From Cryptomeria japonica (lineage: Eukaryota; Streptophyta; Pinopsida; Cupressales; Cupressaceae), in NCBI RefSeq assembly GCF_030272615.1, contig NC_081406.1, forward strand, positions 248,677,218 to 248,741,217: a stretch of DNA of 64,000 nt. The letters are read 5' to 3'. A program made the position numbers and the translations under genes. Of the stretch, positions 33,800 to 44,937 are shown piece after piece. A model generated the notes under the pieces. It made no database searches, was not told the origin of the DNA, and saw only the letters and a list, made by a program, of their open reading frames with translations. The first letter of the stretch is position 1. Every line of letters begins with the position of its first letter.

Positions 33800-35927
33800 G
33801 TCACTATGCAAATGCAATATTTTTGGATTTTTTTTTTTCAAGGATGATGTATGATATGCAACTAAATGCAAACTAAATAAAAGAGAATGCAATCTATGGC
33901 AAGAATGCAACCTATGTTTTTGGTTGTTTTTCAAGATTTTGACAAACTTTTGGAATGCAAATCTAAAAGAGACCCTTAGGAAATTGAAATGATGTCTAGG
34001 CCTCAAAGGACAAAAGGACCAAGTGACAAAAGGACAAAATGACAATGTCTCCCCTATATGCTTGGATACTAAGCTAGGTTTGACCAAATGACATTGATGA
34101 CAAAAAGAGAAAAGGTTTGATAAGGTCTAGACTTCCTAACAATGACTTAGGGTTTATCAAAGATTTGCATTACTCAAGTGTGACAAAACCTAGTTTTGAC
34201 ACTATATGCAAAGGGACAATTACTATGCAAATAACCCTAATATGATATGATAATGACCTAAGCTTAATGAAGAAACCTAGGGTATGCAAATGCAAATGTA
34301 TGACAATGGTATTACTCTAATGCAAGAGGACACATGCAAATGGATGACCCTTATTGATATGCAAAGGAGTATAACCTAGGTGAAACCTAATCTTGGTACT
34401 TGACAATGAACTTTGCAAAACCTAAGATGAACCTAAACCTAAACCTAAATGACATGAATGTTGAGACAAGATTTTGAAAAATGTTTGACAACCATGTTTG
34501 AAGATGTTTTGAACTTTGTTGAATGAAAGTTCTCTTTTTAAAACCTTGTTTTGAATCAATTTGTCTTGTTTTTGAAATGAGATACAATTCAACTTTTGAC
34601 AAACAAAGAAGACAAGATATTTCAACTTAGACTCAAGACAATATTGCTCATTCACACATTTCTTATGGATGGCAAGGGAAGTAGGTACTTGAGAGGTAGA
34701 CTCGTTATGAGATTCAAGGAGGATACATAGATGCTTGACCCCACGGGCTCCCCTCCATGGCACTCACTTCTCAGGGCAGCCAAGCATCAGTCCCCATGGA
34801 AATCTCCCCATGGCGAACTTAGTATCTCTTCCAAGTATCTGAACTTGTCCTTCTCAAGAAACTAGAAGGATTTTTGGCCTCTAAATACAAGGTGTTTAGT
34901 AAGGATTTCTATTAAGCGTTACTCCTTGGTGTCACACAAGCGTGATTGAGACATTAAGCCCACCAAGATACCAAACAAATGTAGTCGCGCAAGCATGATT
35001 TAGACCGTGAGGTCCTACTTATATGTTGATATGAGAAAGAGCTCAAGGGTCATCACTTCCCAAGTAACTACAATTCCCACGTAACCCTTCCTTCAAAGCT
35101 TTCGCCCATCAGGGATTTGTTTATAGTGAGTTAGAATGCCAAGGTATTCTAGCCGTACTCACTTTGGGTCATTCCCTTCTCATGATTGTCACTTGCTTGC
35201 AAAAGCAAATGGTTGGGAAGGCAGGCCCTCTAAAGGTAACACACAATCAAGACATGAGAATAGTATTGAAGATCTGGATTTCTGATCACCTTAAGAAGGA
35301 TGAGAGCATACTCTCCTACTCCAATGTCAAACTCAACAATCAAGGAAAACATACATTCATTCCATCCTATTTAGAAATCACTAGGTGCCTAAATATTAAT
35401 TGCAAACACCAAGTTTAGTTGTAGTCCAAGGCAACCTGCAAAAAACCAAGTCAGAAGTTTGATATGTTTAGTCTTTGACTATCGAACCTGCATAAAACGT
35501 GTTAGTAGTTTCATTTATTGTCTTTGTCATGCATATGCCAAGGTTCTGCACAGAGAATCAGTACCAAAGAAAACCAAAATGCAGAAACAGAATGCAAAAA
35601 CAAAGTAATTTGCAAGTAAAAACATTGATTTTTACCTCTGTTTCTGGCCTTACACAGGCGCAGGATTGATTACACAAGCACAGTTTTTTTTGTTTTTTTT
35701 TAACACAAGCGTAGAATGCATTGACACAGGCACAAAATGCTTGACACAGGCACATATTGTCTCACACAGGCACAAAATTCTTGACACAGGCACAAAATGC
35801 TTAACACAGGCACAAATTGTCTCACACAGGCGCAGAAGTTCCTAGAAAACCCTGCATTACCCTATTTCTTGGGTTTTTAACCTGCAAATCATCTCAAAAG
35901 CACTCAAAAGCATATTTAGGGGGCTAG
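33800..35927 (-). other. Gypsy-2 leader
   Basis: About 2.1 kb between the 5' LTR and the ORF, without a supportable gene. It is A-rich in the sense of the element's antisense strand ('aatgcaaatgacaaa' type sequence at 33890-34450), and has the 20-bp repeats at 35646-35836. Confidence 0.6.
35646..35836. repeat. 20-bp tandem repeat array in Gypsy-2 leader
   Basis: Nine copies of a unit like TGACACAGGCACAAAATGCT on the plus strand. The last six have an exact 20-base period; the first three are more diverged and interrupted by a T run. Confidence 0.88.
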
Positions 35928-35945
35928 TTCACATCGGGTTCACCA
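35928..35945 (-). promoter_or_regulatory. Probable primer-binding site of Gypsy-2
   Basis: On the minus strand TGGTGAACCCGATGTGAA begins five bases after the 5' LTR. TGG fits the tRNA CCA end, but I cannot assign the tRNA. It differs from the initiator-Met site of the copia elements. Confidence 0.55.
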
Positions 35946-35950
35946 ATTAA

Positions 35951-37427
35951 TGTAGCTAGGAAATCAGAAATCATCACAAGAAATTCAATATTAGTCATAG
36001 CTCAATCACAAAAGCTCAAATGCAATGATCAATCCTAACACATTCAATAAAGACATGAAAACAAAACATTCAAGACTTGAAAATTAAGCAAACCAAATGC
36101 AGTTTTGAATGTCTCCTTCATGTGGCTCCATTGTCCTTATTTCTCCTTAAAATAGATTTATTGTGGATCTCACCTACTAGTGCATGATCATGATATGAAA
36201 GCAAGTAGACAAGATAGTAGCGCAAGAATACTCGAAGCGTGATTGATTTGACAAAGTGATTCGTTCGATAATGTGATTAGTTGGGATTGAAGAAAATCAT
36301 CCAATTTATAGACAAAATGGAGAAAAGATCAAATTAGCATGAAGAGATTCAAATGGAAATTGCAAATCAAGAATGTCAATTATGACAAATTATGACAAAT
36401 TTGCACTTTCTATGCAAGATTAATTGATTGATAATTTATGACATAATTATGACAAATTTCTATCTCAAAATTGATTGATTGTCAATTATGACAAATTATG
36501 ACAAATTGAAATGTCATTCCCATGAAATTAGGAGAAAAATAGGAGAAAATTGAATTAGAAATTAGGAAAATTAGAAAATTGGAAAATAGGAATTAGGAAA
36601 TTAGAAAATGAGGAAATTAGGAATTTAGTGAATTAATTAATAATTTGGTATTTATTAATTAATTCACAAAAGGAGGAATAATTAGTTAGCCAATTAAATA
36701 AACATTTAATTGTGACATGAAGACCTAGGATAAATAAATAAATTATTTAACCTAGAGGGAGAAATGACAAATAAGGTTAAATGAATAAATCATGAAACCC
36801 TAAAAAAAGAATTAGAAAATGCAAGGATGACAATTAGGTCTTGACAAAGGATAATTGATATCGATTCGATTTGATCATGATTCTGACTTGATAAAAGACC
36901 AATGCTGATACATGATGTGATTGATAAATGTGCCAATTGACGAGGGACAATGACTAATTGATCCAAATTGAGAAAGGCGATGATCGATGACAAATCGATT
37001 GCAAAATGACAAAATTGACAAGAAGACAAGGATCGATGACAAAATAGATCACAAGACGACAAGATTGATGACAAATTGATCAAAAGACAAGAATCGATGA
37101 CAAATCGATCGCATGATGACAAGATTGATAAGAGGAGAAAACCCTAATTAGGATTGACGATGTCCAAAATGATGACAAATGAATACGCACATAGATGCGA
37201 CAGGATAAGATTGACCAAAATCATGACTGAAGATTGTTATCGACAAGACCAAATTTGAAAGTGAGACAATTGAAGAATGCAGAAGAAGGACTTGATGCTC
37301 GCAAATGATAAAGACCAAGTGCGTGACATAGGAGAAATGTTAATGTGATGCAAAAACCCTAAAATAAGGCAATGCGCAAATGTTAAAGTACGATTCCGCA
37401 AGCGTTGACCATTTGTAGGTGTCTACA
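35951..37427 (-). repeat. 5' LTR of Gypsy-2
   Basis: Same length (1477 bp) and ends as 26145-27621. Differences are mainly transitions (for example tagcgcaag versus tagcacaag). A candidate TATA box (TATAAATTG on minus) lies near 36304-36312. Confidence 0.92.
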
Positions 37428-37432
37428 AACAT

Positions 37433-37642
37433 ATCAAATAATCTGATATTTCATTCTAAGACAAAGCACATATCTATCAAGTTCAACTTTTTGAAGGAGA
37501 AGGTGGAAGCAAATGAAGTCAGAATGGTTTATGTGAACACTAAAGAGCAGATTGCAGATATCTTCACTAAACCTTTGCCTAAGGAATCATTTGAGTACTT
37601 CAGAGACAGATTGGGGGTTTCTGATCCTCCAGCAGAAACCTG
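37433..37642 (+). pseudogene. Copia-0 RNase H, C-terminal end
   Basis: After the Gypsy-2 target duplication the RNase H frame resumes: SNNLIFHSKTKHISIKFNFL, then VNTKEQIADIFTKPLP and the copia terminus FEYFRDRLGV, ending in TGA at 37640-37642. The HSKTKHI and ADIFTKPL boxes are standard for plant copia Pol ends. Confidence 0.9.
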
Positions 37643-38021
37643 AGTGATGTTGATTGGCATCAATCTGTTATGCATTTATAGAGCTACTATTCATTACGGA
37701 TTGATGTGTTGGTGCTACTACTTAGGGGGAGTAGTTAGTTGTGTGGTTCAAAGGTTTTATGATTTCTCATTGATGTTAATGTTATATTTTTGGCATTGAT
37801 GTCAAAGGGGGAGAGATATATGTGAAAAACAGAGCTTAACAAAATATCAGTCAAAGGGGAGAGATCGGAGATTAACATGGATATCATTCACAGGGGGAGT
37901 TTGTTAACTTCATTGTAATATCACTTTATGGGAGATTGTTGGCTATCTTCCTTTGGGGGAGACTTGTTTGGCATTTCTTGGCACTTGGATGTTTTCCACA
38001 TCTAGTGTTACCATCAATTCC
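37643..38021 (+). other. Copia-0 3' UTR with repeated purine tracts
   Basis: Noncoding. At least five polypurine-like runs precede the true one: tagggggag (about 37721), aaagggggagag (37804), aaaggggagag (37854), cagggggag (37891) and tttgggggag (37953). Confidence 0.75.
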
Positions 38022-38032
38022 AAAGGGGGAGA
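38022..38032 (+). promoter_or_regulatory. Polypurine tract of Copia-0
   Basis: AAAGGGGGAGA, then T and the LTR start TGTTGG. Confidence 0.88.
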
Positions 38033-38033
38033 T

Positions 38034-39255
38034 TGTTGGAAAATTAGAGAAATTGATTATGTGTTGCATTGATGTCTTGGCATTGATGTCAACACTGACT
38101 ATTTTGGTTTTTTATCAGTTTCCTGTAGATTTTGGCAGAGCGGTTGGATTATGATATTGATCCGATATGCTTCAGTATGCTTTGGTTTATGGAATTGGTG
38201 TGGATATATCATTAATGCTATTCAAATGCATATCACGATCAGTTGGTTCGGGATTTGATGACTCAGGAGCTATCATTTGTTATAGTAAGCCTTTTGGCCA
38301 CCGATAAGGGTTTTACCAATAAAGATTTGTTCAAGATCTTTTGATGCACTTGATAAGTGGTGTTGGTGTGGCTTCTAGATGGCTTTTGAGATGTTGTTGG
38401 TTATTGTATACATGTTCCTGTTGATCGATGGTGTTGCATTTAGGACCTGACCTAATGCTATCTTATTTTTCTAGGTTATGGACCGGTTTATGTAACGTGT
38501 TGGTGGATGATCCCGATATGTTACCGATTGGATTTATTGATTGGATTATGTTGTTTTGGTCTTAGGCCAACTTATTTGATCATTGGATTGTGGGTTTATA
38601 TTATGAATTTATTGTATTATCTTTTAGGCGGCCGACCTAATTGTTTAGGTCTCGGGTTGGTATAAATATGATGTAAGATCTCTTTGTAGATCATGGTAAT
38701 GGTGATGGGTTTATGGGTTATGCGACTATCTATCTATGAATAAGGTTGTAATCATATGCAAAGGTTTTGTCGATCATAGGTGATCTATTTGGTTTGGTGA
38801 AAGAGGTTTTAGACCTTCGGTATTGAGCTTAACCACAACTATACTCAGGCATAGGAGATGCTATTCTTGCAGTTTGCTCTTCTTTCTGGATTGAAGTCTG
38901 GATTTATTTTGTAGTCAATGAGGCTCCTTTTGTAATGAGCAGTGCACTCTAAGTTGTTGGCCTTCGTGCATGTGTAGGCCCCTCTTTTTGTAATCACATA
39001 CTTACTGCAGAAGTATTATCTGACTGTGGGTAGGCTTCCCACTGTGTTTTTTCCCTTTACCAGGTTTTCTACATACAAATCTTGGTATTCTCTTTTGTGG
39101 ATTGTTGGTAAATGTTCTATGGTTTATATTTGTGCTTAACTATTATATCTGCTATTCTGGTAATAAGGTTTTAATACTTAAAGTTCTATAATCTGTTGAC
39201 AACTGATTCACCCCCTCCTCTTAGTTGTCTATCGATTATCTAGAGTTGTCTAACA
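38034..39255 (+). repeat. 3' LTR of Copia-0
   Basis: 1222 bp, TGTTGGAAAATTAG to GTTGTCTAACA. Pairs with 7869-8562 and is more distantly similar to the Copia-A LTR 8731-9955. Confidence 0.9.
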
Positions 39256-42200
39256 ACCTTTATTTCTATGATGGAGGCAAAGAGGAGAATGAAATTGATT
39301 GAACTGTGAGGGCTCTTATTGTTGTTAATATAAGCTTGTCCTCTCTTCTTGGTGAATTTTTTTCCCATATGGGTTTCTCCATGTAAATCATGTGTTATGT
39401 TGCAAATTTATGCCTTATTTTTTATATATAATGGTTATGTTAACTATTATTTATTTTTGTGATAATTTCACATAAGATAGGTTTATTAAGCATGGTTAAC
39501 ATGCTAATTTTGGGTATCATAATGAAGAAGTATCTAATCATGGGTTTTCCACAATTAAGGCAACTTATTCAGATTTGCATATGAGTTTAAAGTTTTCATG
39601 TTGTTTTTAACCAAACCTTGAATCTCATCCTTTGATTATTTTATTGATAGAGATTGATCTTCACAATTTTTGGTATTGAACCTGTTTATTTCCTAATATT
39701 TGGTATTAGAGTGGATGGTTATCAGTTTTGGGTATTCCTTTTTTTTCTTGGTTTCTTACCTTGGCAAGATTGTGGGAATAATTTAGAAGGAATTACGGGT
39801 TGTTGGATACATTTTGGGGCTTCAATGAATTTTCCATGAGTTAACTCTATTTTGTATATTTGTGAGATTGGAAACAATGGATATTATCAATGTGATCTAT
39901 GTTGGGAATTTAAAGCTCATGCTTATGATTATTCATGGAGTTTGATAATATGTATGTATCCTCTTGTTTGGTGGTTTTGTTCCTTTACCTTGTGGTCATG
40001 TGTAATGAGAAGGTGTTCATGTTGGATGAGTATGGACACCCTAGTCACACGGAGATACACCGACTATTTGGACTAGGGAATGGAGTGCTTATGCCAGGTT
40101 CATGTTTTTAGCCCATGGTTACATGAAAGCACTAAAAGATAAGCCAATAACCTTTTTGAGATTTGTGGAGTAGATATGTTCATATAGTTTAATCTCCTAG
40201 ACAACTTTTCTTTCCTTTCTTGAGTTGCAATGATCTCTTGTTTTTAGCTATTGGGTTTTGTAGATCTATGGTATTTTCATTATTTAGATGACATTTATAA
40301 TGTGAATGTTTGGATGTTTAAATGGTTTTCAAATTTATAGAGATGGTTTTGCTAGCTGTACATGTTAAATAAAATCTATGATATGTAGATATGTGGTCTA
40401 ACTAGATTCAAGGTATTTTGGATGTTGACGGATATAGGTTTGCATGGTTGCTTGGAAGGTTCTTATTAATTTATGGTTACTCTTATGTGGTGTTACTTGG
40501 AAAATGAATTCTAGCATTGATTCTAGTGTTTTAATATTATAAATCTACATGTTATGTCTGATTATCTATATTATGCATGATACTAATGTGAGGTTGAATC
40601 TTTTAGTTATTTGAAATTGGAGCAATAATTTTCTATTTCCTCTTTGAGATGTTGTATATGTGATAATCTTGTAGATTGTTTTATGAGGATTTAGTTTTGT
40701 AAGACATTCTTGTTGGTCACCATTATTACATTGGTAATTTGATTTTAGTGAGAAAATGATTATTTTGAGTACTTGATATAGTTGATCATTTGAATCTTAC
40801 GAGTAGATTATGGTGCATGAGAAGCTCTGTTCACTTTCAATGGAATTTTGATAATGATATTGTTCATCATGCCATATATTACTCGGTATCACTCTCAGTG
40901 GGAGATTTATGTAGTCACATAATGTGTTATATCTTCTTTGTTTCAAGATTTTGGTTCTAGGCTCTTGTGGCTGTAGTGTATTATGAGCCATGGACAATCT
41001 TTGATTAGAAGATGGATAAAATTTTGCAATGGGTTTTGGTGTCATGTGGAGCTCTTGGATTTTACCTTTATATTATAGTGAGAGTATTATATCTTTTGTT
41101 CTATTGACAAAGTCCATCTCCAATTGTATCTTCTTGGTTTGGATATCATGGTTTGACTCTTTCTTTTGGAGCTCTTGGTTGAGTTATTTGATCATGTTTT
41201 GGCCATTAATGGTCTCTAGTTATGAGATGGTTGTCATGATACCCAAAGAACTTGGTTACATGGTTCAATTAGAGCTTTGGTAGTGACATGGATTCATCAT
41301 TCGATGATGGATGGTTATGGTGGCATCTTGGTGCCATGGAGGAATCTTAAGTCTTTGGCAATGTGTTGTTTCTCTTTGGTTTTGAGTATTAATCATTTGC
41401 TTGGACCTTGATGATTTTGTAGGATCACATTTGAAGTTAGCATGGATTTATTGGTTTATGCTCATAGATACTAAAGAGACTTGGGTGAGGCTATGAGATC
41501 TCATGTTTTTGGGATTGTGTGTTGAGATGGTGACTATTTGATGATGATTTTAGTAGAAAGACCTAGGATTGTACACCTACTTATGGATGTGAATCCGTTA
41601 TGGACCTAAAGAGAGGATTGTCATTTATTATAAGCTTTGTTTAATTACCTTTGTTCTGGGAATGGATGGTTTATTTTATCTACCTTTCGTATAAGAGTTT
41701 TACTTCTATTTCTATCATATTTCATTTGATTGAATGTTAGATGTTGATATCCTTTCAATTTGGGAATGGTGAAGGAGATCTTACATTACACAACTTGATA
41801 CATGTTAGTGTGGGACAATGATATGGTTTGATTTCTAGGTTCTCTCTTTGGTATTGATTTTAATTCTTGGATGCTTGTATACACATGGTTGAGTGCAAAG
41901 AATTTGGGAGATATATAGAGAATGATGGTGAGAGAGGTATTGCTCCTTTTTGGGTTGTGGGATTTGCAGATCATGTATGTTTCCTTGACACTATGTGATA
42001 GAGGAGTTAGTCACATCTTTTATGGAAAGTACTATAGATAGACTTTGTATTCTCTGATCTTTTCATATATGACATTGTTCATGCAGTGGGAGTTTTTGGA
42101 TATATTTATGTTTATCCTCTATGTTGATTACTCACGTGATAATGTGTTTGCATGTTTCATTAGATTTTGATCTTTGAGTCATACAATTTGTAGGTGTGTA

Positions 42201-42370
42201 CAACCTATTGGTTGTAATGTTATGACTCAAATGTGGACTATTAATATCCATGTGATTTTTTTAGTGGTGATGTAGACTTTGTTAGTTGTCCTTATCTATG
42301 GTTATTTATGCATTGGTATGTTTCTTTGAGATAGGAGGTTTAGAATACAAAGACTTTATTATAGGTTTAG
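39256..42370. other. No recognisable gene; T/G-rich on the plus strand
   Basis: About 3.1 kb that I cannot assign. Plus-strand composition is rich in T and G and poor in C for most of its length. The segment 39340-39420 ('gggtttctccatgtaaatcatgtg') resembles the 3' part of plant copia-type LTRs, as does 44690-44745 in the CACTA. Open frames of 60-84 codons here show no domain. Confidence 0.4.
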
Positions 42371-42636
42371 AGTTTTTGATTAAGATAAATTTTATAGGGA
42401 CCCAAAACCCAAATCCATCAAAAAATTAAAAGAGTTAAACCAGAGTCTAAGTAGCCGTTAAAAGAAAATAGAAACAGGGGAAGCACTCCAAAAAGACTAA
42501 CAACAAAAAACACAATGCGAGAAAAAAACACTAGACAAAAAACAACTAACTGAGATCTTTCAAGAGCTCAATATTCTTTTGGATCATCCTATTATTGATC
42601 GTGTGTAGTACATCCATGATAAATCTCGAACTTCCC

Positions 42637-43226
42637 CTATCTTTTTCTTTTTCTCCTCGTCCTGGTAGAGGGCCCTATGGAAGTCTGTACATCCTGGTTC
42701 TTCTTGTCCAAGTTAATATGAAAGGACATGTTGCATCTGATCAGATGAGTTTTTTGAATGGAAATTTCCTCATTCACTCTTTTGAGTCCTTCGACACTAT
42801 TATACATTGCCTCCTTACTGATCTCCACTAAACCCTTCAAATCCTGAATATCATTCTCCAACCTGTCAATCCTAGCCTCATGCTTAGTTTTCATGACCTT
42901 GATATCCTCCGTAATTTTTTGGGTTAACTTCAAAAGTTTATCAGCTTTATTAGTAGGCATGTTTCCCTCCCAAAAAACATGCGAGATTTGATCTTCTTCA
43001 AATTTGGCAATCATTTCAAAGCACTCTTGCATTATATGATTAATTGTCCAACTGGGGGATGTCTTTTTAACCAAATAATTATATTTAGCAAATCACTTTC
43101 CAGCTAGACATTCTTGAACCCTCCACGAAGAGCCATTCTAAGCTCAATGTAGGCCGCATTTGCCTCAACAAAATGGTTTTTCTAGGTGCCCAGTGGGAGT
43201 GCCACTGCTGAGATAAGCCTACCATT
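42637..43226 (-). pseudogene. LINE RNase H second half and C-terminal coiled coil
   Basis: Reading left from 43223: GRLISAVALPLG, then a stop, ANAAYIELRMALRGGFKNV and LESD (RNase H Glu and Asp boxes). After a frameshift near 43070 it reads INHIMQECFEMIAKFEEDQI, SHVFWEGNMPTNKADKLLK (the N..AD.L box at about 42975-43000). An unusual charged helix of about 95 residues follows (ARIDRLENDIQDLKGLVEIS) and ends RTRRKRKR at the stop 42637. The first half of RNase H is at 60327-60385. Confidence 0.75.
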
Positions 43227-44280
43227 CACTACTATATTTGACTACAAATTCCGATGAATGTTTGGTGACATTTCAATAAAAAATTGTCGACTTACCGACA
43301 AAACCTTGGCTTAAATTTCATTGCTGTAACAACCAATTCTTATACATTGAAACCATGACCCATAATCGTTGGTAAACGCTAGGGAAAAAGGTTTTGGTTT
43401 TCATCATAAAATCGACCCAAGTTATGTCTCTTGCACGACATAATTACATTAACCAATTTCGTCCATCTATTAATGAACAAGACCACATAACGTTACAAAA
43501 CAGTCGTTTGAAATCGTTGAAAAACATCGAAGTGTCGTCCATTTTCTGACGAGGTGGAGCAAACCATCATTGTCATTACGATGAAAACAATGTTGCATGT
43601 ACAACAACCTCATCATAAATTTTTGTGGTTCGTCAGGCTATCCTTTTGATGATCAGTATAGCTATGTCGAAAAGGTCATCTCTGAGAAAGTTTGTTTATC
43701 GATATAACATATGTCGATAGCTATGTTCGTCGAAATTTTGATGAAACCCTTCAGTTATTTTTTTTAAAATTATTCGTTGAAAAATCATTTTGGACTTAGT
43801 GGAAGAATATCAGGATAATTTACCAATGGTTAGTTTTGGCCTTGACAAGAGTTATCAGGATAGCTTTGTCGATGGCTAGCTGATCGGAATAGTTTCTACT
43901 ATTGATTTAAATTTTTTCTTGCTATTTTGATAGTATAAATTTAGCCAACGAGTCTTGATTGGTATAGCTATATTGATAGTGTTCCAAGGTGAATTTTTGA
44001 AATAAGTCTATACTAACGGTTTATCCATTTTGTACAATTCTGATAGTGTTGGGGATTCCGATGGGATAGCGTTTTGGGATACCAACATCAGTAGAGGAGG
44101 ATTGATAGTATGTCATTGAAATGACTTATACTATCATTTTAGTAGGTTTTTGTTATGATTATAGTGTTGATGATTCTAATGAGAGGTCATTTATCTTGGA
44201 GGATCCATTTGGGGTAACCTATGTCGATGAAGTCTATCACCATGGAGATTGAGTTTCAGGATACTTATTCTGATATGTCC
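43227..44280. repeat. Left terminal and subterminal region of CACTA
   Basis: About 1 kb of noncoding sequence rich in short CG-containing motifs: ttgtcgacttaccgacaa, catcgaagtgtcgtcc, tatgtcgatagctatg and ggtatagctat, with repeated 'tatagctatgtcgat' variants at about 43658, 43705, 43862 and 43958. Subterminal repeats of this type bind transposase in known CACTA elements. Confidence 0.65.
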
Positions 44281-44840
44281 AAGATGGATGTTTGAGCAAC
44301 TGTTGACCTATTTGGACTGTTGACATGTACATATGCTATTGGATTAGTCTGTTGAGTGTACCATGACTATTCAAAGACCAAGGGAGTTAGCAGTTGAACT
44401 TCTGGGAACCAAAATGAACCGTCTAAGACTAGAGAGAACCGATTTGAACAAAATTTATATCTATGATCAATTTGGGAACAAGGTTAAATAATGTGTACAT
44501 TTATCGGTCAATTGGACAGAGAGTTGAAACAACAATAGACATGTATGATTGTGTTGTTGTTGGACTGTAGTAAGCAGTTGAGTATCTGATGACTTGATGC
44601 TTTGCAAACTATTGAATATAGAATCATCTGAGTTTGATCTGAACTTGTATGTAATCTTATTGTTGTTGTAATACAAGTGATCTCTCTTTGGTGTGGTGGG
44701 TTTTTTTTCATGACGGGTTTTTCCACGTAAAATCTGGTGTTCTCTATGTGTATGTCATGATTGTTTAATTTATTGCTATATACCTATGAATGTGTATTGT
44801 TTAATGAACTGTAATTGAATTGTAAACAAATTTGTCACTC
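44281..44840. other. Unassigned segment, LTR-like
   Basis: No gene. Contains 'gggtttttccacgtaaaatctggtg' type sequence near 44710-44745, common in the 3' part of plant LTRs, and TTGTTG-rich runs. It may be an old solo LTR, but no ends were identified. Confidence 0.35.
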
Positions 44841-44844
44841 TCCC

Positions 44845-44937
44845 ATTAGAGTGGTCCTCTTTACCTGATGGGCCCACATCATGTTCCTAATCTTGTCTAT
44901 CCTGATCATTCTCAACATGTTGGTCACACTCTACATG
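44845..44937 (-). pseudogene. Separated copy of the repeated exon
   Basis: Same 93-base unit as in 45734-46222: HVECDQHVENDQDRQD, a stop, then EHDVGPSGKEDHSN on the minus strand. It lies about 800 bases beyond the tandem copies. Confidence 0.6.

Larger units (their letters stand above)
26145..37427 (-). mobile_element. Gypsy-2, pol-less Ty3/gypsy-related LTR element, minus strand
   Basis: Two LTRs of 1477 bp each (26145-27621 and 35951-37427) differ at about 37 positions by eye (about 2.5%), the youngest insertion here. Target duplication gacat (26140-26144) / aacat (37428-37432); removing the element restores the Copia-0 RNase H frame. On the minus strand the order is 5' LTR, PBS-like site, ~2.1 kb leader with 20-bp repeats, one long ORF (33799-30971), an A-rich tract, a ~3.3 kb 3' region with an antisense domain fragment, a polypurine tract and the 3' LTR. 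No protease, RT, RNase H or integrase. The ORF and 3' UTR share blocks with Gypsy-1, so an autonomous relative probably moved it. Confidence 0.88.
7869..39255 (+). mobile_element. Copia-0, Ty1/copia element hosting the left nest
   Basis: Old copia element split into segments: 5' LTR remnant 7869-8562, primer site and gag start 8563-8730, rest of gag, protease and integrase start 20921-22996, integrase end to RNase H 24359-26144, RNase H end, 3' UTR and 3' LTR 37428-39255. At each split the coding sequence resumes at the codon where it stopped, and a short target duplication is present. By eye the two LTRs differ at roughly 12% of sites over their shared part, older than the elements inserted into it. 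Integrase precedes reverse transcriptase, the Ty1/copia order. Confidence 0.88.

Noticed and set aside
33079-33876. Plus-strand ORFs up to 195 codons opposite the Gypsy-2 ORF
   Set aside because: Shadow frames of the minus-strand Gln/Pro-rich ORF; the minus strand has the shared HKQID module and the correct element orientation.
35646-35836. CRISPR-like array
   Set aside because: Regular 20-base period, but repeats are contiguous without spacers, and the context is a plant retrotransposon leader.
39256-39260. acctt as target duplication partner of gactt (8726-8730)
   Set aside because: Only three of five bases agree; gactc at 20921-20925 matches better and restores the gag frame, so LTR 38034-39255 belongs to Copia-0, not Copia-A.
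43240-44280. Host gene promoter or CpG-island-like region
   Set aside because: CG-containing motifs are explained as CACTA subterminal repeats next to a defined terminus.
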